Positions 26,884 to 36,314 of a DNA stretch of 64,000 nucleotides are shown here, piece after piece. Numbering within the stretch: the stretch's first letter is position 1; the number at the start of each line of letters is the position of its first letter. The notes under the pieces were generated by a model that did not search any database, was not told the origin of the DNA, and saw only the letters and a program-made list of their open reading frames with translations. Made by a program: the position numbers and the translations under genes. This DNA is from Thermobifida halotolerans (GTDB lineage Bacteria > Actinomycetota > Actinomycetes > Streptosporangiales > Streptosporangiaceae), in NCBI RefSeq assembly GCF_003574835.2, contig NZ_CP063196.1, forward strand, positions 558,001 through 622,000, in the 5' to 3' direction.

Positions 26884-27540
26884 GTGGACCAGACCCTGCG
26901 GGAACGGCTCGCCGCAGCCCGGCTGTACCTGTGCACCGACGCCCGCACCGAGCGGGGCGACCTCGCCGAGTTCCTCGAGGAGGTGCTGGCCGGGGGCGTG
27001 GACATCGTGCAACTGCGCGACAGGAACCTGGACGTGCGCAAGGAGATCACCGCGTTGGAGACCGTGCGCGAGGCGTGCGAGCGCCACGGGGCGCTGGTGG
27101 CGGTCAACGACCGCGCCGACATCGCCCACGCGGTCCACGCCGACGTGCTGCACCTGGGCCAGCGCGACCTTCCGGTGCACCACGCCCGCGCGATCCTCGG
27201 CGACCGCCCGCTGATCGGCCGCTCCACCAACACCGCGGAACTGGCCGCGGCGGCCGACCGCGAGGAGGGCGTCGACTACTTCTGCGTCGGTCCGGCGTGG
27301 GCCACCCCCACCAAGCCGGGACGCCCCGCGGCCGGTCTCGGCGAGGTGGCGAAGGTCACCGCGTCCGGTCCGACCCGTCCCTGGTTCGCCATCGGCGGTA
27401 TCGACCTGGACAACCTCGACCAGGTGCTGGCCACCGGAGCGCGCCGGGTCGTGGTGGTGCGCGCCATCACCGAGGCCGAGGACCCGCGCGCGGCGGCCGC
27501 CGAGTTCAAACGCCGCCTGACGCAGGCCGGGACGCGCTGA
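26884..27540 (+). CDS. thiE: Thiamine-phosphate synthase ThiE
   Basis: Joins HMP pyrophosphate and thiazole phosphate to thiamine monophosphate. A 218-residue TIM barrel with VQLRDRNLD, the metal/pyrophosphate motif [28 protein letters not shown] and AIGGID. GTG start with GGAGGGAAG upstream. It is on the opposite strand to thiO-thiS-thiG and follows the Rv2175c-type gene by 65 bases, so it lies outside the riboswitch-controlled transcript. Confidence 0.95.
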   Translation: MDQTLRERLAAARLYLCTDARTERGDLAEFLEEVLAGGVDIVQLRDRNLDVRKEITALETVREACERHGALVAVNDRADIAHAVHADVLHLGQRDLPVHHARAILGDRPLIGRSTNTAELAAAADREEGVDYFCVGPAWATPTKPGRPAAGLGEVAKVTASGPTRPWFAIGGIDLDNLDQVLATGARRVVVVRAITEAEDPRAAAAEFKRRLTQAGTR

Positions 27541-27551
27541 GGAGCCGAAAC

Positions 27552-27582
27552 GCCCGCTGAGCGGTCCGACCGCTCAGCGGGC
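27552..27582 (+). terminator. Terminator after thiE
   Basis: A perfect 14-bp stem (GCCCGCTGAGCGGT and complement) with a 3-base loop, starting 12 bases after the thiE stop. It overlaps the 3' end of the decayed vapC on the other strand. Confidence 0.8.
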
Positions 27583-27938
27583 GGGCACGCCGTACTTGTG
27601 GATCGCCGGGGCCTGGGCGGCCAGGATCAGCCCCTCGTGCCGGGCCCGGGCGGCGAGCATCCGGTCGAAGGGATCGCTGTGGTGGCGGGGGAGCGCTCCG
27701 GCGCGCGGTCCGTGCCCGACGGTGACGGGGAGCTCTTTGAAGCGGTGGTGCCCGATCCGGTGGGCGAGACCGTCCGGTGCCTCGAGTGTGCCGACCGATC
27801 TTTTGACACCGGTCTCCCCGCGCTGACGGAGCCCACGAACACCTCCGGCGAGTTCTCGATCGCTCTACGAGACCGGGTGGCAGCGGTTCGCTGCGGGAGA
27901 GCCACCGGAGCAGAATGTGTGTCCAGCAGGAGCTTCAC
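27574..27938 (-). pseudogene. Decayed VapC (PIN-domain) toxin gene
   Basis: Three frames must be joined to read a PIN toxin. GTG 27938 begins VKLLLDTH; after an apparent AC dinucleotide loss the next frame gives ILLRWLSRSEPLPP. A second shift returns to SRRAIENSPEVFVGSVSA; a one-base loss then moves to ETGVKRSVGTLEAPDGL, FKELPVTVGHG, HHSDPFDRMLAARARHEG and a stop after KYGVPAR. The order matches a complete VapC of about 125 residues, so the gene is full length but inactivated by frameshifts. It overlaps the vapB remnant by one base, as in intact modules. Confidence 0.8.
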
Positions 27939-28186
27939 TACGGCAGCTCCCCGTTGAAGCCCGCCAGGGTCCTCGCATCGAGTTCGTCGAAGTCGCCATG
28001 AATGACGGCCCTACCCTCCCAACCCCCTGGAGTACGCGGCGGCTTTTCGCGGCGCAGAGGGATCACCCGGCCAGGAGGCCCCCCGTTGGGGGGCAGGGTG
28101 ACCTCATGTCCGGATTCGAGGTCACGCTGCAGTTCCGTGATCTGACGGCCGATGCCGTCGGGAGCATACTCGTGTTCCGGCTCCGT
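27938..28186 (-). pseudogene. VapB/Phd-type antitoxin remnant lacking a start codon
   Basis: A continuous frame of 82 codons reads TEPEHEYAPDGIGRQITEL, then LESGHEVTLPPNGGPPGRVI and ends WEGRAVIHGDFDELDART plus LAGFNGELP. This is the organisation of Phd/YefM-like antitoxins whose C-terminus binds the toxin. No ATG, GTG or TTG occurs in frame at the expected start, although AGGAGG is present upstream at about 28215, so initiation seems lost. It pairs with the frameshifted vapC. Confidence 0.7.
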
Positions 28187-28232
28187 GAGACCGTCCGCTC
28201 CGGTTCCTCCTGGCGCCAGGGGAGCCGTCCGG

Positions 28233-29150
28233 TCACGGAGCCGCCACCGCTTTGCCGGAGCCGCCGAACAGCGGCGCGTGCGACAGCGCGCTGGGATTCT
28301 TGCGCAGGTAGCCCTCGATGGAGCGGGCCGGGTGGCCGGTCAGTCGCGCGACGGTCGTACTGACCGCGTCCAGCTCCCCGGCGGCGATGGCCGCGCACGC
28401 GCCGACGCGCGTCTCGACCTCCTGCTCGGAGGCGCCCCGGGAGCGGAGGAAGCCGACCGCCTCCTCGGTGGTCTGCGGGACGTAGACGATGGTCCGGCCG
28501 GTCAGCGTCGACAGCCGGGTGGCGGTGCGCCCCAGCGACACGGCCTCCGGTCCGGTGACGTCGTAGACCCGGTTCACGTGCGCCCGCGGGGCGCGCAGCA
28601 CGGCGGCGGCCACGTCGGCGACGTCGTCGCGCGACACCCAGGCCACCCGCCCCTCCCCGGCCGGGCCGCGGATCGTGCCGTCCTCACCGATCCAACCGGG
28701 CAGCAGGTCCAGGTACAGGCTGGGCCTCAGGAAGGTGTGCGCCACCCCGGTGGCGCGGATGAGCGCCTCGACGGCGTGGTGGTCGCGGCCGAGCGCGCAC
28801 GCCGCGTCCGCGGCCGCGTTGAGGAACGACAGGTAGACGATGTGGCGTACGCCCTCCGAGACGGCCGTCTCCACCACGCGGCGGTGCAGTTCCCCCCGGT
28901 CGCGCGCGTCGGCGGCGGCGACCAGGAACAGCACGTCCGCGCCGCGGACGGCGCGCCCGAGGGCGGGAAGATCCTCGTAGGCGGCCATCACCGCGCTGGA
29001 CTTCGGCAGTTCGGGCGCGCGGTTGAGGTCGCGGACGACCAGCCGCTGCGGCAGGCCCAACCGTGCCAGTCGGGCGGCCACTCTGCCGCCGAGCGCCCCG
29101 GTGGCTCCGGTCGTCGCGATGATGCGTTCCGCTGTCAGATCCTCACCCAT
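28233..29150 (-). CDS. NmrA-like NAD(P)-binding protein
   Basis: A 305-residue atypical short-chain dehydrogenase fold. The nucleotide motif TTGATGALGGRVAARLARLG near the N-terminus, VRHIVYLSFLNAAAD in place of a YxxxK active site, and TFLRPSLYLDLLP are typical of NmrA/QOR2-type proteins, which sense NAD(P) or reduce quinones. The ATG has AAGGAG four bases upstream. Alone on this strand, next to the antitoxin remnant; the role is not deducible. Confidence 0.87.
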   Translation of the reverse strand: MGEDLTAERIIATTGATGALGGRVAARLARLGLPQRLVVRDLNRAPELPKSSAVMAAYEDLPALGRAVRGADVLFLVAAADARDRGELHRRVVETAVSEGVRHIVYLSFLNAAADAACALGRDHHAVEALIRATGVAHTFLRPSLYLDLLPGWIGEDGTIRGPAGEGRVAWVSRDDVADVAAAVLRAPRAHVNRVYDVTGPEAVSLGRTATRLSTLTGRTIVYVPQTTEEAVGFLRSRGASEQEVETRVGACAAIAAGELDAVSTTVARLTGHPARSIEGYLRKNPSALSHAPLFGGSGKAVAAP

Positions 29151-29263
29151 GTCTCCTTATCTTCGGCAAACGGCCCGTCGTGCGCACCTACCGGCGCGCC
29201 GGTGTCCGTCGGGCGGTCACCACGGGGGCTGCCTCCGAGGGCGCGGAGGTCTAGGATCGCCGC

Positions 29264-29773
29264 ATGCACCCCAACGCTCGCAGGGTCGCCGACCTGCTCG
29301 CCGCCCACGGAACCTCCGGAACGGTCCGGGAACTGCCCGACTCCGCCCGCACCGCCGCGGCCGCCGCGGCGCAACTGGGCTGCGAGGTCGGCGCGATCGC
29401 CAACAGCCTCGTCTTCGCCGTGCGCCACGACGGCCCGCCCGAGGCCCCGGACGCCGACCTCCGCCCGGTCCTCGTCCTCACCAGCGGTGCCCATCGGGTG
29501 GACACCAAGAAGGTCGCCGTCCTCCTCGGGGCGGTGGAGGTCGTCCGGGCCACCCCGGAGTTCGTGCGCGCCCACACCGGCCAACCCATCGGAGGAGTGG
29601 CCCCCCTGGGACATCCCGCGCCGATCCCCACACTCGTCGACGAGTGGCTGGACCGCCACGACGTGGTCTGGGCGGCCGCGGGCCATCCGCACACGGTGTT
29701 TCCCACCTCGTTCGCGGAGCTGTGCCGCCTGACCGGCGGCACAGCCGCCGATGTCGGACAGGACCGCCTCTGA
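29264..29773 (+). CDS. YbaK/EbsC-family aminoacyl-tRNA deacylase
   Basis: 169 residues of the trans-editing family that hydrolyses mischarged tRNAs such as Cys-tRNA(Pro). The core is visible: CEVGAIANSLVF, RVDTKKVAVLLG, IGGVAPLGHPAPIPTLVDEW and AAGHPHTVFPTSFAELCRLT. No ribosome-binding site precedes the ATG. TAGGAT at 29251-29256 lies seven bases before it, so the mRNA may be leaderless. Confidence 0.9.
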   Translation: MHPNARRVADLLAAHGTSGTVRELPDSARTAAAAAAQLGCEVGAIANSLVFAVRHDGPPEAPDADLRPVLVLTSGAHRVDTKKVAVLLGAVEVVRATPEFVRAHTGQPIGGVAPLGHPAPIPTLVDEWLDRHDVVWAAAGHPHTVFPTSFAELCRLTGGTAADVGQDRL

Positions 29774-29800
29774 GGCGGGCGGAGCGCCTAGGGTGGCCGT

Positions 29801-30415
29801 GTGGACACCGAAATCGAGCTGTGGGAACTCGCCGCACCGGCCTTCGTCAGCGCGCTTCCCGCACTGATCGAGATCTATGCGGCCGCCATGGCCCCGCCGG
29901 AGGAGCAGCTTCCGGGACGGCAGGCCATCATGCGCCAGCACGCCGAGTACCCGCTGTTCCGCTCGGTGGTCGCCGTGATCGGGGCGGGGGACGCGGTCGG
30001 GTTCGCCTACGGGTTCCCCGGCCGCCCCGGACAGTGGTGGCACGACGTGGTCACCGCGGGACTGGCCCGCACCGACCCCGCGGCGGTGCGCCGCTGGTTC
30101 GCCGACTCCTTCGAGGTCGCCGAACTCCACGTGCTGCCGCAGTGGCAGGGCCGTGGAATCGGCCGGGCCCTGCTGCACCGGCTCACCGCGTCGCGCCCGG
30201 AGCGGACGGCGGTGCTGTCGACCCACACCGGCCCCACCCCCGCCCACGGGCTCTACCTGTCGTCCGGCTTCGTGGACCTGATCACCGACTTCTACTTCCC
30301 GGGAACCCCCGACCGGGCGTTCACCATCATGGCCGCGCCGCTGCCGCTGCGACTCCCGGTCGGTGGGCGCCCACCAGCCGCTGGTAGACCTCGCGGGTGG
30401 CCGTCGACCGGTTGA
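29801..30415 (+). CDS. GNAT-family N-acetyltransferase
   Basis: A 204-residue acetyl-CoA-dependent acetyltransferase. Motif A is [21 protein letters not shown], shown by [10 protein letters not shown]; the C-terminal [17 protein letters not shown] block is typical. M. tuberculosis Rv2170 lies in the equivalent neighbourhood. GTG start with TAGGGT (29789-29794) seven bases before it, again suggesting a leaderless mRNA. The last 29 codons overlap the 3' end of metF on the other strand and encode a Gly/Arg/Pro-rich tail that may not be part of the ancestral protein. Confidence 0.85.
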   Translation: MDTEIELWELAAPAFVSALPALIEIYAAAMAPPEEQLPGRQAIMRQHAEYPLFRSVVAVIGAGDAVGFAYGFPGRPGQWWHDVVTAGLARTDPAAVRRWFADSFEVAELHVLPQWQGRGIGRALLHRLTASRPERTAVLSTHTGPTPAHGLYLSSGFVDLITDFYFPGTPDRAFTIMAAPLPLRLPVGGRPPAAGRPRGWPSTG

Positions 30416-31268
30416 ACGTGATGAAGTGGATGCCGGGCGCCCCCTCGGCCAGCAGCCGCTCGCACAGCCGCGTGGCGTGCTCGACGCCGAGCGCGCGCAC
30501 CGCCTCGGGGTCGTCGGCCACCCGCGCGAACTCCTCGGCCAGGCGGGCGGGGAAGGGAGCCCCCGACAGTTGCTCGGAGCGGGCGATGGTCGAGTACCTG
30601 GTGACCGGCATGATCTCGGGGATGATCGGCACGTCGCACCCCCTGGCCGCCACCCGGTCCCGCAGCCGCAGGTAGTCGTCGGGCTCGAAGAACATCTGGG
30701 TGATCGCGTAGTCGGCGCCGGCCCGGCACTTGCGGACGAAGAACTCCACGTCGGTGTCGACGTCGGGGGAGCGCGGGTGCTTGTAGGGGAAGGCGGCCAC
30801 ACCCACGCAGAAGTCGCCGCTCTCCCTGATCAGCCGCACCAGTTCCTCGGCGTAGGACAGCCCCTCGGGGTGTTTGACCCACTCTCCCAGCGGGTCGCCG
30901 GGCGGGTCGCCGCGCAGCGCGAGCATGTTGCACACCCCCGCGCCCGCGAAGCGGCCGATGAGGTGCCGGAGTTCGCGCACGGAGTGGTTGACGGCCGTCA
31001 TGTGCGCCACCGGCAGCAGTGTGGTGTCGGTGGCGATGCGCTCGGTCACCTCGACCGTCCGGTCGCGGGTGCCGCCGCCCGCGCCGTAGGTCACCGACAC
31101 GAAGGACGGACGCAGCGACTCCAGTTCACGGATCGCCCGCCAGAGCATGCGCTCCCCGTCGGGGGTCTTCGGGGGGAAGAACTCGAACGAGAACGTGGGT
31201 TCGCCGGTTGCGAGCAGGTCGCTGATGCGGCGCGGCCGGGACACGGGACGCGTGGGTGATCCGAGCAT
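30327..31268 (-). CDS. metF: Methylenetetrahydrofolate reductase
   Basis: Reduces 5,10-methylene-THF to 5-methyl-THF for methionine synthesis. A 313-residue FAD TIM barrel with [54 protein letters not shown] and [11 protein letters not shown]. The M. tuberculosis counterpart is Rv2172c, divergent from the polyprenyl synthase Rv2173 as here. Tail-to-tail overlap of 89 bases with the GNAT gene. Confidence 0.95.
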   Translation of the reverse strand: MLGSPTRPVSRPRRISDLLATGEPTFSFEFFPPKTPDGERMLWRAIRELESLRPSFVSVTYGAGGGTRDRTVEVTERIATDTTLLPVAHMTAVNHSVRELRHLIGRFAGAGVCNMLALRGDPPGDPLGEWVKHPEGLSYAEELVRLIRESGDFCVGVAAFPYKHPRSPDVDTDVEFFVRKCRAGADYAITQMFFEPDDYLRLRDRVAARGCDVPIIPEIMPVTRYSTIARSEQLSGAPFPARLAEEFARVADDPEAVRALGVEHATRLCERLLAEGAPGIHFITFNRSTATREVYQRLVGAHRPGVAAAAARP

Positions 31269-31354
31269 GGCTTCAACTGTAATCGACCATGTCGGTGGGG
31301 TTTGTGGCGTGTCGGAGCGGAGACGGGTGTCGGAACAGCCGATAACCTGCCCTC

Positions 31355-32425
31355 ATGACCTCCTCGCACATGTCTCCGGTCGCTTTTGTGCGCCCCGTGA
31401 TCGACGCGGAGCTCGCGGCGTTCGTCGCGGGTCGACGCTCCCTGCTGTTGGAGATCGGCGCGGAGCTGGAGCCGGTCCTCAACGCGCTGGACTCCATGAT
31501 CGGCGGCGGCAAGCGGCTGCGTCCGACGTTCTGCTACTGGGGGTGGCGAGGCGCCGGAGGCGGCGAGGAGCCCGGCGTGTACACGGCCGCGGCGGCACTG
31601 GAACTGCTCCAGGCGTGCGCGCTGATCCACGACGACGTGATAGACAACAGCGACACCAGGCGCGGCCAGCCCGCCGCGCACCGGAGGCTGGCCGCCCTGC
31701 ACGAGCAGTCGGGGTGGAGCGGCGACCCGGAGGTCTTCGGGCGGGGGGCGGCGATCCTGCTGGGCGACCTGTGCCTGGCCTGGTGCGAGGACATGTACCA
31801 GTCGAGCGCGCTGCCGCCCGAGTCGCTGGCCGCGGGGCGCGGCCCCTTCGACCTGATGCGCACCGAGGTCATGGCCGGTCAGTACCTGGACCTGGTGGAG
31901 CAGGCCCGCGGCGCGGACACCGTCGAGGCGGCGCTGCGGGTGATGCGGTTCAAGTCCGCCAAGTACACCGTCGAGCAGCCGCTGTGCCTGGGCGCGGCGC
32001 TGGCGGGGCGGCACGCCGACCTCGCCCCCGTCTACACCGCCTACGGCATTCCGCTCGGCGTCGCCTTCCAGATGCGCGACGACGTGCTCGGCGTCTTCGG
32101 GGACCCGGAGGAGACCGGCAAGCCCGCGGGCGACGACCTGCGCGAGGGCAAGCGCACCGTGCTCGTGGCCGAGACGCTGCGCCGCGCCGGCGCGGCCGAC
32201 GCCGAACGCTTCCGGAGGCTGCTGGGCGACCCGGACCTGGGGGCCGAGGAGGTGGCGTGGATGCGTTCGGTGATCACCGACAGCGGCGCGCTGGAGGCGT
32301 GCGAGGCCCGCATCGCCGACTACGTGGCCGACGCGACCCGGGCACTGGAGGACGACGCGGTCGCCGACGACGCGCGTTCGGCCCTGTCGGACCTGATCGT
32401 CGCCGCCACCTCGCGCAAGCACTAG
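31355..32425 (+). CDS. Polyprenyl (geranylgeranyl-type) diphosphate synthase
   Basis: A 356-residue trans-isoprenyl diphosphate synthase. First Asp-rich motif LIHDDVIDNSDTRRG, second motif VAFQMRDDVLGVFGDP; GGGKRLRPTFCYW is the substrate-binding Lys/Arg region. Before the first motif small or polar residues occur where farnesyl synthases have aromatic ones, so a C20 or longer product is likely (inference). It corresponds to Rv2173 (idsA2), divergent from the metF-like gene. The ATG has no ribosome-binding site but TAACCT lies eight bases before it, so the transcript may be leaderless. Confidence 0.93.
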   Translation: MTSSHMSPVAFVRPVIDAELAAFVAGRRSLLLEIGAELEPVLNALDSMIGGGKRLRPTFCYWGWRGAGGGEEPGVYTAAAALELLQACALIHDDVIDNSDTRRGQPAAHRRLAALHEQSGWSGDPEVFGRGAAILLGDLCLAWCEDMYQSSALPPESLAAGRGPFDLMRTEVMAGQYLDLVEQARGADTVEAALRVMRFKSAKYTVEQPLCLGAALAGRHADLAPVYTAYGIPLGVAFQMRDDVLGVFGDPEETGKPAGDDLREGKRTVLVAETLRRAGAADAERFRRLLGDPDLGAEEVAWMRSVITDSGALEACEARIADYVADATRALEDDAVADDARSALSDLIVAATSRKH

Positions 32426-32449
32426 ACCCGGCCGGGACCGGGGAGCCCC

Positions 32450-32820
32450 GCAAGGTTTCGGTGCCTCGACCCGAGGGGTTCTGCGGCCGGGGCCGGGGAG
32501 CCGGGAGGAGAGTCTCCGGGGAGCCTGACCTTCAGGAGAAGTACCAGGTGGCCTGGGCCTGAAGGGGCGTGAAACCCCGGTTCTCCGGGAGGGTTCGGGG
32601 TGCCCCTGGCTCCGGGGGGTCTTGTGGCCCCAGCCCGAGGGGAGACTTCCAGGCCGCCTTGACCCCACGGGGCCGGTGCCACAAGGCCCCCCGGGGCTGA
32701 GGCCATCTGAAAACCCCCTCGGGGGCCGAGGCTTCACCAACCTCTCGGGTCCAGGCCACCGGGAACTCTCCCTCCGGGGCTGAGGCCGCAGGACTCCCGC
32801 CGGGGTTCCCCTCACCCGTT
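32450..32820. repeat. Dispersed GC-rich repeat region, copy D
   Basis: Most of a 627-base gene-free gap. It is built from imperfect units around CCGGGGCTGAGGCC (32693, 32780) and its complement (TTGTGGCCCCAGCCCGAGG near 32621, CCGGCCCCGTGGGG near 32672), separated by short variable stretches such as ACCCCCTCGGGGGCCGAGG. The units resemble the outer ends of copies A and B. Frames through it are low complexity. The rest of the gap (32821-33052) is less repetitive and holds the HEPN gene's ribosome-binding site. Confidence 0.65.
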
Positions 32821-33052
32821 CTTCTCGTGTTTCCCCAGGCCAAAGGGGTTGACGAACAACTGTTCGAGGATGTTCACTGGAATCAGCTCGAACTGCCTTT
32901 CGGCCTTGACGGCTGTGGAGTCCCCCGAGTCGGGCTCGTTCCGGGGCGGCCGCCCCCTTGGCGCTCCGGGACGTGAGCGGTCGGGCGGGGGGAGGGGAAG
33001 CCCCTCGCTCGACCGCGGCCACAACGGCGATCGGCCTGGAGGTGACGGCCCC

Positions 33053-33505
33053 ATGTCCCAACCGGCGATCTTCTCCGTCTCCGAGGTCACGCGGCGTCCG
33101 CGCAGAACGCTGGCTCCGTCGGTGGCTCCCGCGCTGAGAGCGGCGCGGTCCCATCTGCGTGACGCGAAGGAGGCGCGCTCCGCGCCCGAACGCTACGTCA
33201 GCGCCCATCTGGCCGCCCTGCGCGCGGCGGCGGCGGTCCTGGCGCAGCGCTCGGACCCGGCGGCGCGGTCGGGTCGCGGCCGCCGACCGCGCAGCGCCTG
33301 GGAGCAGTTGCCCGCCGCCGCACCCGAACTCGCCGAGTGGGCGGCGTTCTTCGCGGCCGGGGCGGCGAAACGCGCCGCGGCCGAGGCGGGACTGACCAAC
33401 GCCGTCACCGGGGACGAGGCCGACGCCCTGGTGCGTGAGGCCGGGGTGTTCCTGTCCGTGGTGGAGTCCCTGCTCGGCTGCCACCCGTCGCACCGCGCGG
33501 GGTGA
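33053..33505 (+). CDS. SAV_6107-family HEPN-domain protein
   Basis: A 150-residue all-helical protein resembling the actinobacterial SAV_6107 HEPN family: RAARSHLRDAKEARSAPERY, HLAALRAAAAVLAQR, ELAEWAAFFAAGAAKRAAAE and ALVREAGVFLSVVES. HEPN domains often carry RNase activity with an R-x4-6-H motif; no unambiguous one is visible, so catalysis is doubtful. ATG 33053 with GGAGGT nine bases upstream. Single gene with its own strong terminator. It also follows a dispersed repeat region. Confidence 0.82.
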   Translation: MSQPAIFSVSEVTRRPRRTLAPSVAPALRAARSHLRDAKEARSAPERYVSAHLAALRAAAAVLAQRSDPAARSGRGRRPRSAWEQLPAAAPELAEWAAFFAAGAAKRAAAEAGLTNAVTGDEADALVREAGVFLSVVESLLGCHPSHRAG

Positions 33506-33525
33506 GTCCGAAGTCCCGCGGACAC

Positions 33526-33565
33526 ACGACGGCGGCCGCTCCCGTCAGGGAGCGGCCGCCGTCGT
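33526..33565. terminator. Terminator after the HEPN gene
   Basis: A perfect 18-bp stem (ACGACGGCGGCCGCTCCC and complement) with loop GTCA, 20 bases after the stop codon, between this gene and convergent bldD. Further weaker GC-rich stems follow up to 33728. Confidence 0.85.
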
Positions 33566-33728
33566 CTGATCGCCTCCCGCCCCTCGCGGGGAGGGGCGCC
33601 CTCAGCGGCTCGGCGCCCCGGCGAGGAGTCGGTTGCTCCTCGGCGGTCCGGGACCGGACACCGTCCGGTCGGCACGCCCGGAGCGGTCCACCGGACAGGC
33701 TCCGGCGGACCCCGGAATCCGGCGGACC

Positions 33729-34223
33729 CTAGAAGGCGTCCACCGCGCGCCGGGCCTCGGGGTCGAGCACGCCCCAGTTGATGAGCTCCTCGGTCAGGTC
33801 GGCGGGCGAACGGTCGTAGATGACCGCCAGCGAGCGCAGGTCCTCCTGGCGGATGGACAGCACCCGGCCGTTGTAGTCGCCGCGCTGGCTCTGGATGGTG
33901 GCCACGTAGCGGGCGAGCGGTCCCGCCTTGTCCTGGGGCAGTTGCTGCATGCGCTCCAGGTCGATGACCAGCTTGGGCGTCGGGCCCAGCGGCGTGGGCG
34001 CGGCCCCGCCCGGCAGCAGCTCCGACATCGGCACGCCGTAGAAGTCGGCGAGTTCGGCCAGTTTCTGCACGGTCACGGCACGGTCGCCACGCTCGTAGGA
34101 GCCGACCACGACGGCCTTCCAGCGTCCGTGGGACTTCTCCTCCACGCCGTGTAGGGACAGACCCTGCTGAGTGCGGATGGCGCGCAGTCGGGCGCCCAGG
34201 GCTTTTGCGTATTCCGATGGCAT
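33729..34223 (-). CDS. bldD: Developmental master regulator BldD
   Basis: A 164-residue XRE-type repressor that holds back sporulation genes in Streptomyces when bound to tetrameric c-di-GMP. The helix-turn-helix (RLRAIRTQQGLSLHGVEEKS, VVVGSYERGDRAV) is nearly identical to the Streptomyces protein. The C-terminal c-di-GMP signature is fully kept: Arg114-Gly-Asp116 and Arg125-Gln-Glu-Asp128. It lies divergent from pyrR, as in Streptomyces. The ATG is not preceded by a strong ribosome-binding site. Confidence 0.96.
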   Translation of the reverse strand: MPSEYAKALGARLRAIRTQQGLSLHGVEEKSHGRWKAVVVGSYERGDRAVTVQKLAELADFYGVPMSELLPGGAAPTPLGPTPKLVIDLERMQQLPQDKAGPLARYVATIQSQRGDYNGRVLSIRQEDLRSLAVIYDRSPADLTEELINWGVLDPEARRAVDAF

Positions 34224-34708
34224 TTTTCTCGTGCTCCCCGGCCGTGAAAGTGGCTGAGATGGGCGGCGGGACCCGCGGCGGGTTCGTTGCGCGAACCCCG
34301 TCGCGTCGAAAACGACCTGTGTGCGGCTCAGTCGGCGACTCGCGGAATCACACCCCCACAGTGGTTACGGACAGTGACGGTAGGGCGGTGCAACCTCTCA
34401 GGTCAAGCCGTTGGGTGAAAACGCGACGATTCAGTGGCCAAACTGTGTGTAAGTGAGGCGACTCTCATACGCTCCCCAAACGGGACACAACGGATCGGCC
34501 GTCCCCTTCCAAAGTCCTGTCTCGCAGCGTTTCTCCGCTGGTGGTGGCGCTGTTTTGCGCGGTGCGCGCACCTGCTGAGCCCGGATGTTCGCGGAGAGTC
34601 AAGGACTCTGAGCGTGATCACTCTCATACTTTTCGGTTGTTGCGTCCATGCTACGTCACCCGGGGAAACCGGCGCTGGTACCGTGAGAGCCGTCCGACGT
34701 CCTTTAAC
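34224..34708. promoter_or_regulatory. bldD-pyrR divergent control region
   Basis: A gene-free, relatively AT-rich region. It contains a 10-base direct repeat ACTCTCATAC at 34461-34470 and 34620-34629, each preceded by GTGA within eight bases, so candidate operators or -10 regions. Small frames here have poor codon use. The pyrR leader element follows at 34709. Confidence 0.45.
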
Positions 34709-35372
<664 letters not shown>

Positions 35373-35373
<1 letters not shown>

Positions 35374-36314
35374 TGCGACACCTGCTCTCCACCGGGGACC
35401 TGACCCGCGACGAGGCCGTCCTGATCCTCGACACCGCCAAGGAGCTCGCCCAGGTCGGCGAACGCTCCGTCAAGAAACTGCCGACCCTGCGCGGCCGCAC
35501 CGTGGTCAACCTCTTCTACGAGGACTCCACGCGCACCCGGATCTCCTTCGAGGCCGCGGCCAAGCGCATGTCGGCCGACGTCATCAACTTCTCCGCCAGG
35601 GGTTCCAGCGTCGCCAAGGGCGAGAGCCTCAAGGACACCGCGCTGACCCTGCAGGCCATGGGCGCCGACGGCGTGGTCATCCGGCACAGCGCCTCGGGCG
35701 CCGCGCGCCGCCTCGCCGACTGGGTGGACGGCGCGGTCGTCAACGCGGGCGACGGCACCCACGAGCACCCCACGCAGGCCCTGCTGGACGCCTTCACCAT
35801 GCGCGAGCGCATGGGACGGCTGGAGGACCTGCGCGTGGCCGTCGTCGGCGACATCCGGCACAGCCGCGTCGCCCGCTCCAACGTGCTGCTGCTCAACACC
35901 CTGGGCGCCGAGGTCACCCTCGTGGCCCCGCCCACCCTGCTGCCCGTCTCGGTGGGCACCTGGCCCTGCTCGGTCTCCTACGACCTGGACGAGGTGCTGC
36001 CCAAGAGCGACGTCGTGATGATGCTGCGGGTGCAGGCCGAGCGGATGAACGCGTCCTTCTTCCCGTCCGCGCGCGAGTACAGCCGACGCTACGGCCTGGA
36101 CGCCGACCGCTTCGCGCGGATGGCCGAGCACGCCATCGTCATGCACCCGGGCCCCATGATCCGCGGCATGGAGATCTCCGCGGAGGTCGCCGACTCGCCC
36201 CGCTCCACCGTCGTGGAGCAGGTCACCAACGGGGTCAGCGTGCGCATGGCCGTGCTGTACCTGCTGCTGGGCGGAGCGATGCAGACAACGGGGAACCAGG
36301 GGGAGACCAGATGA
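35373..36314 (+). CDS. pyrB: Aspartate carbamoyltransferase, catalytic chain
   Basis: Condenses carbamoyl phosphate and aspartate. 313 residues with the carbamoyl-phosphate motif [13 protein letters not shown], the Ser-Lys loop [36 protein letters not shown], and the aspartate-binding MHPGPMIRG. No pyrI regulatory subunit is present, as in other Gram-positives. Overlaps pyrR and pyrC at both ends. Confidence 0.97.
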
